From Thermofilaceae archaeon (GTDB lineage: Archaea; Thermoproteota; Thermoprotei; Thermofilales; Thermofilaceae), in the NCBI GenBank assembly GCA_027017025.1, contig JALURH010000034.1:1-6122 (forward strand): a stretch of DNA of 6,122 nucleotides. The letters run 5' to 3'. The translations under genes were made by a program, and so were the position numbers. This document shows, one piece after another, positions 1-6,026 of this stretch. The notes beneath the pieces were generated by a model. The model was not told the DNA's origin and ran no database searches. It saw only the letters and a program-made list of their open reading frames with translations. The first letter of the stretch is position 1, and every line of letters starts with the position of its first letter.

Positions 1-30
1 GCTCTGCTAGGAGATGCTTAGCAACATCAG

Positions 31-40
31 AATTTAAATT
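31..40. promoter_or_regulatory. Palindromic AT box AATTTAAATT, possible TATA element
   Basis: The ten-base perfect palindrome AATTTAAATT resembles the archaeal TATA consensus (TTTAWATA-like) on both strands. Read leftward it could drive a gene starting just outside the window. Read rightward it would start a transcript near 60-65, where there is no gene until 294. Only the sequence resemblance supports this. Confidence 0.25.
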
Positions 41-201
41 AATTATAGCTTGGTAGGAGAGTTAAGGATATAGTACCTAGGATCTAGTATTTTTGACATA
101 GTAGCGTTAGTCTGCACTACTCTTCGGATACTAACTTAGAAAACTGCTTGTGGGTAGCCTGAGGCTGGAACGGAGTGAGGTTAGTGTTAGCGTATAGCGG
201 G

Positions 202-224
202 GGTTATTGGTTTCCCCCAATACC
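202..224. repeat. Imperfect hairpin upstream of the first gene
   Basis: GGTTATTGG (202-210) pairs with CCAATACC (217-224), leaving T204 bulged and a six-base loop TTTCCC. Two alternative pairings use the same bases: GGGGG (199-203) with CCCCC (214-218), and TTGGT (208-212) with ACCAA (222-226). It lies about 25 bases before the TATA-like element of the first gene. It could be an upstream terminator, an operator, or chance. Confidence 0.35.
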
Positions 225-247
225 AACTATCTCTGTTACCCGATGCA

Positions 248-256
248 TTTTTATTA
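248..256 (+). promoter_or_regulatory. TATA-like box before the first GH130 gene
   Basis: TTTTTATTA is the best TATA-like run before the first gene. Its centre, near 252, predicts a transcript start around 277, which leaves a leader of about 17 bases carrying the GGTGAT ribosome site at 280-285 before the TTG at 294. No clear BRE purine element is visible beside it. Confidence 0.4.
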
Positions 257-279
257 CAATGTCCCAGGTAACTCTATTT

Positions 280-285
280 GGTGAT
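280..285 (+). promoter_or_regulatory. Ribosome binding site GGTGAT that fixes a TTG start
   Basis: GGTGAT matches the anti-Shine-Dalgarno end of archaeal 16S rRNA and sits 8 bases before TTG 294. It decides the start. The in-frame stop TGA at 282-284 excludes any earlier start, and the overlapping ATG at 284 opens a frame of only eight codons that stops at 308-310. Confidence 0.6.
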
Positions 286-293
286 GGAAGAAC

Positions 294-1331
294 TTGGGGA
301 AAAATCTTGAGGAGATATTAGGGCGTAAAGCATCGGAGTTCCTCTCCAGCTCTAGGGGGCTTAGGAAGCCAGACACAGAGGACATATTTGAGAGGAAACT
401 TTACGTATTCCCCAAGGATATACGCTTAGTGAATTATTGGAAGAAGCCTCTAGCTAGCTTTAATCCGGGGGCAGTACTCGTGGATAGGGAGGTATGGGTT
501 TTCCCCCGGCTAATATTCGATTACTACGGGTATTCTTCTAGCATAGGTTTCTTCAAGGTTGGTGTAGAAGATCTCCTGGAGGGTAGAGTTGGGAAACCTA
601 TATCTGCGAGAATTGTTCTCTGGCCTAGGTTTCTCTGGGAGTTCAAGGGTTGTGAGGATGCTAGAATACATCCACTTGGGGAAAACTTCTTAATGCTCTA
701 TACTGGCTACGGATATAGGGGTGGTAAAGTAGGCGTTGTCCAAGGTTTAACGACAATAAGTAGGAGGCTGGAGGTTGGGGAGAGAAAGTTTTTCGTTATA
801 GGGAGTAACGGCGAAGAATTTGTTCCACGGAGTATGAAGGATAGTGCGTTCATCAAGGTCTCCGGTAACTATGCGGCTATGTTGATTAGACCTACTATCG
901 ACGGGGTTGATGTTGCCTGGAGGGGGGAGGCAGATTTGAGTAAGCCAGCCATACTTGGTGGGACCATGGAGCCCGTGCTTGGTAACGAGGAATGGGAGTA
1001 TAAGGTTGGTTGGTCAACGAATACTATTAGGCTATCCAGTAATGAGTACCTCGTGGGTTGGCATGGAGTGTTGAGAGAAGATTTCTCCTACAGGAATGGC
1101 CTAGCCATAGTAGATAGGGAGGGGGAGCTACTTGCAATATCTAATTACCTTCTAGCTCCAAATGGTTTAATAGAGGAGTATGGTGATAGACCACTAGTTA
1201 TCTTCGGGGATGGCTTAGTGCTGTATAAAGAAGAATTGATCTGGGTTGGGGGGATAAGTGACTGTGTAATAGGATTCTTCACGGTTGAGTTGGAAAAAGC
1301 TTTAGAGAAGTTAAGGTGGGTTAAAGGATAA
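294..1331 (+). CDS. GH130-like glycoside phosphorylase/hydrolase, soluble
   Basis: Predicted five-bladed beta-propeller of the GH130 (COG2152) type, 345 residues, close to the family's usual length. Landmarks in order: FNPGAV at 56-61; an Arg-containing strand (R72); GCEDARI at 119-125 with D122 as the expected general acid; YTGYG at 136-140; KDSAF at 182-186; IRP at 198-200; a KVG block at 237-239; WHG with H257; and a last blade ending GGISD at 319-323, equivalent to the family GAAD. Known GH130 enzymes act on beta-mannosides: phosphorylases use phosphate bound by conserved basic residues, and some members are hydrolases. The Lys, Arg and His retained here favour a phosphorylase, by inference. 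Oddities are Ala instead of Pro after the catalytic Asp and WSTNT where GPPP is usual. There is no signal peptide or membrane segment, so it is probably cytosolic. The start is TTG with GGTGAT upstream. Its substrate is not known. Confidence 0.8.
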   Translation: MGKNLEEILGRKASEFLSSSRGLRKPDTEDIFERKLYVFPKDIRLVNYWKKPLASFNPGAVLVDREVWVFPRLIFDYYGYSSSIGFFKVGVEDLLEGRVGKPISARIVLWPRFLWEFKGCEDARIHPLGENFLMLYTGYGYRGGKVGVVQGLTTISRRLEVGERKFFVIGSNGEEFVPRSMKDSAFIKVSGNYAAMLIRPTIDGVDVAWRGEADLSKPAILGGTMEPVLGNEEWEYKVGWSTNTIRLSSNEYLVGWHGVLREDFSYRNGLAIVDREGELLAISNYLLAPNGLIEEYGDRPLVIFGDGLVLYKEELIWVGGISDCVIGFFTVELEKALEKLRWVKG

Positions 1332-1365
1332 CTTTATTAGCTTTCCTCACTAGCTCTGCGCTAGC

Positions 1366-1373
1366 TTTAATAT
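1366..1373 (+). promoter_or_regulatory. TATA box of the aminopeptidase gene (leaderless type)
   Basis: TTTAATAT is centred about 25 bases before the GTG at 1395, so transcription is expected to begin at or within a base or two of the start codon. No Shine-Dalgarno motif lies before the GTG, which fits a leaderless message. The 63-base gap 1332-1394 also contains a pyrimidine-rich run (1332-1347) that could end the preceding transcript, and a weak TAGC/GCTA inverted repeat at 1351-1363. The aminopeptidase is therefore probably transcribed on its own. Confidence 0.6.
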
Positions 1374-1394
1374 TTTCCCCATGTTTTAGTTATC

Positions 1395-3881
1395 GTGAGA
1401 TGGGTTAAACTTGGCAGAGATTTTGTCTTCCCCGACTATAGACCTAAGTATCCTAGGGATCCTCCCTTCGATCTCCTAGAAGTTAAAGCAGATATAACCG
1501 TGGATTTAGAGAAGAGAAGTATCTATGGAAGTGTTATAAATATACTTAGGGCTCTGAGAGATACCTATGAACTGAGGCTAGATGCGGTAGGCATGTATAT
1601 AAAGGAAGTAAGTGTTCCCGGGAGGGAATATAAGTATTTGTATGATGGAAATACGTTGGAGATATTTCTAACACATCCAGTAAAGAGGGGGGAGGAAATT
1701 GAGGTAAGAATTAATTATGAGGTGGAGAGACCCCTTAAGGGTGTTTGGTTTATACCAGTTGATTCAGGTTCTCCAGCTAAGCAGGCATGGACTCAAGGCG
1801 AGCCAGAAGATACTAGGTATTGGTTACCCACCTATGACTTCCCCGATAGGAAGGCTAGGGTAACGTTGAATATCAGGGCCAGGAAGGGGCTTACGGTACT
1901 AGCTAATGGCGAACTTACCGGTAGGTATGATGAGGGAGACTATACGGTTTGGAGCTTTAGGATAAATAGACGTATTCCTACATACCTAGTAGCTTTCGCT
2001 ATTGGAGACTTCTATATCAAGGAGGAAAAATATGGTAATATACTTCTCCAGTACGCTGTACCTAGGGGTAGGGAGGGCGATATCGACAGAAGTTTCTCTA
2101 AAACTAGGGATATGATAGAGTTCTTCGAGGAGTATATTGGGGTTAAATACCCCTACCCTAAGTACACACAGGTTTGTGTAGATGAATTCGTTGTAGGGGG
2201 GATGGAGAATGCTTCCATAACTCTCCTCACATCCGCTACTCTCCACGACGAGAAAGCACACATCGATTTCAGGAGCGAGCCTCTTGTATCCCATGAGTTA
2301 GCGCATCAATGGTTCGGTGATCTAGTAACATGTAGGGATTGGAGCCATATATGGCTGAACGAGAGCTTTGCTACATTAATGGCTGCTCTCTGGAGGAGGA
2401 GGGAATTAGGCGAGGAATGGTTTACCTACGATCTTATTAGGTATATGGATTCCTACTTAGGTGAGTATAGAAGCAGGTATGCAAGACCAATAGTAATGAG
2501 GCTATTTGGGGATCCATTCGAGGTCTTTGATGCACATAGTTACCCAAAAGGCGCCTTGATACTGTGGACCCTGGCAAATCTTGTTGGAGAAAATACCTTT
2601 AGGGCCGCTATTAAAACCTACCTAGAGAGATATAGCGATGGTGTAGCTGATACAGAGGATCTCAGGAAAGTTTTCGAGGAAGTTTCTGGCACCGATTTAA
2701 GCTGGTTTTTCGAGCAGTATATCTATAATGCTGGTCACCCAGTTCTGAAAGTATCGTGGAAATGGAGGGAGAAAGATAGGATACTTGAATTAAAGGTTAC
2801 TCAGGTACAGAAAGATGATAGCCTAGAAACATATAGGCTCCCACTCGAAGTACTATTTATAACTGGAGACAAAGAAGAGGGGAGAAGCTTCTGGGTAGAG
2901 GAGAAACAACATGTTTTCCCTATTCCACTAGATAAGAAACCTAGAGCTGTCTGTATCGACCCTAAGTTCAAGGCGTTTAAGGATATTGATTTAGATGTGG
3001 GTGTAGAGGAGCTACTCAGCATCGTAAGATACTGTACATACCTATACCCAAGGGTAGTAGCGGTGAGGAAGCTAGGCTCTAAGGGTGGCACTAGGGTCTC
3101 TAAGGAACTTGGAGAACTCGTAACGAGAAGAGAAGAGTTCTGGGGCCTAAGAGCTGAGGCCGCTAAAGCTCTGGGGAAGATAGGTGGAGAGTACCCCAAA
3201 GATATCCTATTAAAGTCCCTAGATATTGTAGAAGAACCTCGCGTGAGAAGAGCTATAGTTGAGGCACTAGGCAACTTCAAGGATGAAAAAGTTGGCGAGA
3301 AGCTTGCATCTATCCTAGAGGACTCTGAGGAAAGCTACTACGTTAGAGCTTCAGCAGCAATAAGTTTAGCTAAAACAGGGTATAGCAACGCCTTTAGAGT
3401 ATTAAAGAAAGCTCTTAGTTACCCCAGCCATAATGACGTTATTTTAGTCAATGTATTGGAGGGGCTAAGTATACTTGGGACAGAGGAAGCCTTAGAGATA
3501 GTTTTGTCCTATACAACAAGTGACAAGAAGCCGCACATAAGGGCCGCTGCTGCACAAGCCTTAGGGAACTTCCCCGTATCAAGGAAAGTAGTGGAAGCAT
3601 TAGAGTACCTATCTAAGAGCCTCCACCCACGTGTACGTAGAGGAGTTATAGAAGCTGCTAAGAGATCACTCAGTCCTAGGCTTATCCCGCTATTAGATAA
3701 GCTGAGAGGAGATATATGGGGGTCAAACGCTAGGGTTGCTAGAGAGGCTAGGAAGAAACTAGAAGCCCATCTAGAGAGGGGAGAAGAGTATAGGAAACTC
3801 CGGGAGGAAATAGAGAGAATAAGAGGGGAGGAGAGGAGATTAGCGGAACGCTTAGATATAGTCGAGAAAAGATTAACCTAG
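1395..3881 (+). CDS. M1 family zinc aminopeptidase with HEAT-repeat C-terminus
   Basis: Predicted cytosolic metallopeptidase removing N-terminal residues from peptides. Residues 1 to about 205 form the N-terminal beta domain, with the substrate-site segment TQGEPEDTRYW (Q134, E136). The catalytic domain, to about 450, has the exopeptidase motif GGMEN (268-272) and the zinc site HELAH (H300, H304) with E301 as base and E323 as third ligand, 18 residues after H304. Y383 in the SYPKG segment is the expected transition-state tyrosine. A beta-sandwich follows (about 446-532). From about 545 to 785 there are seven or so HEAT/PBS-lyase-like helical repeats (patterns such as VRRAIVEALGNF and IRAAAAQALGNF). 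The last 43 residues are highly charged and probably coiled coil. The catalytic set is complete, so activity is expected. The helical C-terminus differs in look from the ERAP-like domain of ordinary archaeal tricorn-associated M1 enzymes and recalls TAF2-type M1-HEAT architecture. The start is GTG, since the frame is closed by TAA at 1368-1370. There is no signal peptide. Confidence 0.93.
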   Translation: MRWVKLGRDFVFPDYRPKYPRDPPFDLLEVKADITVDLEKRSIYGSVINILRALRDTYELRLDAVGMYIKEVSVPGREYKYLYDGNTLEIFLTHPVKRGEEIEVRINYEVERPLKGVWFIPVDSGSPAKQAWTQGEPEDTRYWLPTYDFPDRKARVTLNIRARKGLTVLANGELTGRYDEGDYTVWSFRINRRIPTYLVAFAIGDFYIKEEKYGNILLQYAVPRGREGDIDRSFSKTRDMIEFFEEYIGVKYPYPKYTQVCVDEFVVGGMENASITLLTSATLHDEKAHIDFRSEPLVSHELAHQWFGDLVTCRDWSHIWLNESFATLMAALWRRRELGEEWFTYDLIRYMDSYLGEYRSRYARPIVMRLFGDPFEVFDAHSYPKGALILWTLANLVGENTFRAAIKTYLERYSDGVADTEDLRKVFEEVSGTDLSWFFEQYIYNAGHPVLKVSWKWREKDRILELKVTQVQKDDSLETYRLPLEVLFITGDKEEGRSFWVEEKQHVFPIPLDKKPRAVCIDPKFKAFKDIDLDVGVEELLSIVRYCTYLYPRVVAVRKLGSKGGTRVSKELGELVTRREEFWGLRAEAAKALGKIGGEYPKDILLKSLDIVEEPRVRRAIVEALGNFKDEKVGEKLASILEDSEESYYVRASAAISLAKTGYSNAFRVLKKALSYPSHNDVILVNVLEGLSILGTEEALEIVLSYTTSDKKPHIRAAAAQALGNFPVSRKVVEALEYLSKSLHPRVRRGVIEAAKRSLSPRLIPLLDKLRGDIWGSNARVAREARKKLEAHLERGEEYRKLREEIERIRGEERRLAERLDIVEKRLT

Positions 3882-3895
3882 TTCTCCCCTATTAT
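3882..3895. terminator. Convergent gap with pyrimidine-rich tract
   Basis: The 14 bases between the two converging stop codons read as a pyrimidine-rich run (TTCTCCCCTATTATTT, running into the opposite stop codon). It could end the plus-strand aminopeptidase transcript in the usual archaeal U-rich manner. No hairpin is evident. The minus-strand operon would have to terminate inside the 3' end of the aminopeptidase gene, giving overlapping 3' ends. Confidence 0.3.
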
Positions 3896-4984
3896 TTAAC
3901 CTCTCAGATACTTTAATTTAGACAGTAGTTTCTCCTCTTCAACTTCATATATTATGGAGATTTCATCATCCCTACCAGCTGATATTAGAATTATGTTACC
4001 GTATTTAGCTGCCCCACATACGAACACTGTTGAAGGCCTCCTCCCACTATATACGCCTATATCTGGTACTATTAATGGCTCCTCCATCAAGGCTAGTAGT
4101 TCTGCATCGTCGCTAAATAGGGCAGCATATGTGTAGTAGATACCGTGGTTATCAACAATATGGTAAATTAAGAGGTACTCGTTTCTAGAGATCTTTAATG
4201 AAGCATTACCGCCGCTTTTAAGCTCGCCGTGTTGTGGTAGAAGCTCAGGCACTATCTCCATTTCATCAAACTCTACTTTTGCCCCCTCTCTAGGCCCAAT
4301 AGCTATAACACCGAATCCTCTATCCTTAAAGTATGGTCTAATAGCCATGAAGCCCCTATTTAGTGGGAAAGTATCCCTATAGTCTTGAAGTAGGAAACTG
4401 CCCCACTTACTAGAGTAGAAATATACTGCTTCTATCTCATCTACCCTACCGTTAACTCGGGACTGAAATGTAATAACACTTGAGGCCTGTGTCCGATAAA
4501 GTGCTCTTACATGGTACAATAGCTGAGGGGTATCTGGGTCTATGCGTGGATCCTCTACACACTCATAGGGCATTATAGCGTATAGCAGCGGATACCCTTT
4601 AACCTGGATCCTCCCACGTAACTCCTCTACTCTAAGGGTGGTATAAACAATAAACGTTCTGGAGAATGTGGATCCAGTAGATGCTATCCTTAGATAGATA
4701 TAAGCTTCATCGCCCTTAACCCCTAGAGCAGGGTTAGATACTATACTAGGTATTATAGGTATATCTCTAGATGAAGAAACTTTAACATCTAGCGGGATAA
4801 TATAGCCTCTCATTCTTACAATACTTCTCCCAGATCTCTTTCTTGAGAGCTTAGATCTTCCACGAGCCTCTAAAAACTTATCATAGAGGACTTTATTTGC
4901 CTCCAGGTTTACACTCGAGAAGATATGGTCAAAGTATTCCTCGATCTTCTTCAGCTCTTCGGATAAGTTTAGCTTGAAACTCAT
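3896..4984 (-). CDS. Divergent GH130-like protein with basic N-terminal extension
   Basis: Predicted beta-propeller protein of 362 residues related to GH130 but strongly diverged. The supporting blocks, in family order, are SNPALGV at 83-89 with a strand containing R99, ECVEDPRID at 141-149 (D145 in the catalytic position), and GGNASLKI at 258-265 where GPPP is usual. LLIYHIVDN at 271-279 follows, with H275 aligning to the YHG histidine of phosphorylases. RPSTVFVCGAA at 316-326 resembles the family PNVVFPCGA block, and a last strand ends SAGRDDE instead of YYGAADT. Residues 1-40 look helical, and 41-60 are very basic (RGRSKLSRKR and following). No signal peptide or membrane segment is visible. 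The gene starts one base after the preceding GH130 stop, with GGAGG five bases before the ATG, so it is probably translated by coupling. It may be a catalytically altered phosphorylase or a binding partner of its neighbour; substrate unknown. Confidence 0.7.
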   Translation of the reverse strand: MSFKLNLSEELKKIEEYFDHIFSSVNLEANKVLYDKFLEARGRSKLSRKRSGRSIVRMRGYIIPLDVKVSSSRDIPIIPSIVSNPALGVKGDEAYIYLRIASTGSTFSRTFIVYTTLRVEELRGRIQVKGYPLLYAIMPYECVEDPRIDPDTPQLLYHVRALYRTQASSVITFQSRVNGRVDEIEAVYFYSSKWGSFLLQDYRDTFPLNRGFMAIRPYFKDRGFGVIAIGPREGAKVEFDEMEIVPELLPQHGELKSGGNASLKISRNEYLLIYHIVDNHGIYYTYAALFSDDAELLALMEEPLIVPDIGVYSGRRPSTVFVCGAAKYGNIILISAGRDDEISIIYEVEEEKLLSKLKYLRG

Positions 4985-4985
4985 T

Positions 4986-4994
4986 TCACCCTCC
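4986..4994 (-). promoter_or_regulatory. Ribosome site embedded in the end of the preceding gene
   Basis: On the minus strand GGAGGGTGA spans the final Gly-Gly codons and TGA stop of the membrane-anchored GH130 gene. Its GGAGG core lies five bases before ATG 4984. This placement makes translation of the two genes coupled. Confidence 0.75.
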
Positions 4995-6026
4995 TTCTAC
5001 AGGGTACCCGATTAAGTCATTAATGCTATCGGCTATAGCTACGCAGATAAAGGTGTCTGCAGCACCGTAGTAGAGGTACCATTTACCCTTAAAGTATACT
5101 AATCCCTCAGCGAAAACAACATTCCTCACTTGCCCAAATCTCTCCCAGTAGGTCTTAGGCGTCAATATAGGTTTCTCAGCCCTAGCTATGGGTTTTGTTG
5201 GATCCTCTATAGAGAATATGACCCAACCAACAGAGTATACTAGGCTATCGTTCGCCCCATTGTAGATAAGTATAATCTTATCCCCAACTACGATTGGTGG
5301 AGGACCAGGCTCAACAAGTTTGCTATCGAAATACCCCTTTCTCGGTTTAAGTACAACCCAGTTTCTATCTGTCTCCCAGTGAACCATGTCCCTAGACTTA
5401 GCTACCCATATATTGCTATCCCCGAAGTACATCCAGTAGTACCCATTTATTTTAACAGGTATTATCGCCCCAGATTTACTCCAACCCCACCAGGGGAAAA
5501 CGAGTCCAATTTTCTCCCAGTGAATCAAATCCTTCGATCTAGCTAAAGCCAGTCTAGCTGTTTTCTTGTCGTATGCTGTGTAGGTCATATAGTATGTGTC
5601 GTTTATCTTCACTATTCTTGGATCTTCACACCCACCTAGCAGCTCCCACTCATACTCGGGTACAATTATAGGGTTATTGAGTTTCTCGAAGTGTAAGCCG
5701 TCTTCGCTTATAGCTAGCCCTATAACACTTGTGCCGAACCATGTTTCCTGAGCTCTATAGAAGAGATATACTTTATTGTCCTTTACTATAGCTGCTGGAT
5801 TAAATGTTGCAGAAGCATCAAATCCCCCGCCATCAGGGAATATAATTGGGTTCTCTTCATATCTCCTAAGCTTTACGGTTAGTTGGGTTTTCTCTGCAGG
5901 CTTAATGTAGGTGTCGTATAGCAGTATTATGGAGATCCCGGCTACCGCTACCAGGATTAAGAGAATAAGTATTTTCCTATATTTTCCCGTATGTAAGTTC
6001 CCTCCTAGCCTGTCTGCGGACATCAT
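4986..6026 (-). CDS. Membrane-anchored GH130 beta-mannoside hydrolase/phosphorylase
   Basis: The clearest GH130 protein here, 346 residues. Residues 1-18 are short and basic (R6, K15, R17, K18), followed by one hydrophobic segment at about 19-37 and a linker to about 55. It is thus a signal-anchor protein with the catalytic domain predicted outside the cytoplasmic membrane. The propeller shows FNPAAI (75-80), LFYRA (88-92), GCEDPRI (132-138, D135 expected catalytic), TYTAYD (148-153), KSGAIIP (184-190), YWMYFGD (197-203), GPPPI (241-245), IYNGAN (254-259) and YYGAADT (319-325). Where typical mannosyl phosphorylases have HRP and YHG, this protein has FGD and YNG, so basic phosphate-site residues seem lost. 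By inference this favours hydrolysis over phosphorolysis. It is second in a minus-strand operon, overlapping the upstream membrane-protein gene by 50 bases. The start is one of two adjacent ATGs (6026 or 6023); the GGTGAT at 6034-6029 is better spaced for 6023. Confidence 0.88.
   Translation of the reverse strand: MMSADRLGGNLHTGKYRKILILLILVAVAGISIILLYDTYIKPAEKTQLTVKLRRYEENPIIFPDGGGFDASATFNPAAIVKDNKVYLFYRAQETWFGTSVIGLAISEDGLHFEKLNNPIIVPEYEWELLGGCEDPRIVKINDTYYMTYTAYDKKTARLALARSKDLIHWEKIGLVFPWWGWSKSGAIIPVKINGYYWMYFGDSNIWVAKSRDMVHWETDRNWVVLKPRKGYFDSKLVEPGPPPIVVGDKIILIYNGANDSLVYSVGWVIFSIEDPTKPIARAEKPILTPKTYWERFGQVRNVVFAEGLVYFKGKWYLYYGAADTFICVAIADSINDLIGYPVEGG

Larger units (their letters stand above)
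1..293. other. Non-coding leader region upstream of the first gene
   Basis: No open frame of useful length crosses this stretch on either strand; stops are frequent in all frames. A plus-strand frame reads six codons (ending GDA) to a TAG at 19-21, so the last residues of an upstream gene could end here, but this cannot be supported. The minus strand has only an 18-codon frame starting near 100. The stretch contains a palindromic AT box at 31-40, an inverted repeat GTTAGT (106-111)/ACTAAC (130-135), a tight AGCC-TGA-GGCT hairpin at 156-166, a larger hairpin at 202-224 and the promoter-like element before the first gene. I looked for tRNA, SRP RNA, RNase P and C/D-box signatures and saw none. 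Confidence 0.6.

Noticed and set aside
101..135. GTTAGT/ACTAAC inverted repeat as an operator
   Set aside because: A six-base stem with an 18-base loop is common by chance and is far from any promoter-like element.
60..240. Possible tRNA, C/D-box or other named structured RNA
   Set aside because: No T-loop GTTCRANNC, no paired RTGATGA/CTGA boxes and no SRP or RNase P signature were found; only short inverted repeats remain.
1986..2294. Minus-strand open frame of 102 codons inside the aminopeptidase
   Set aside because: It lies wholly antisense to the conserved M1 catalytic domain, and its translation has no recognisable motif.
2801..3280. Minus-strand open frame of 159 codons inside the aminopeptidase
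   Set aside because: Its Ser/Leu/Thr-rich low-complexity translation is typical of the complement of a Lys/Glu/Arg-rich gene; it is a shadow of the beta-sandwich and HEAT region.
3954..4136. Plus-strand open frame of 60 codons
   Set aside because: It is antisense to the conserved last blades of the 3896-4984 GH130-like gene, with no ribosome site or family resemblance.
6000..6008. Second ribosome-like AGGAGGG on the minus strand within the GH130 N-terminus
   Set aside because: No ATG, GTG or TTG codon follows at usable spacing, so it cannot mark a later start.
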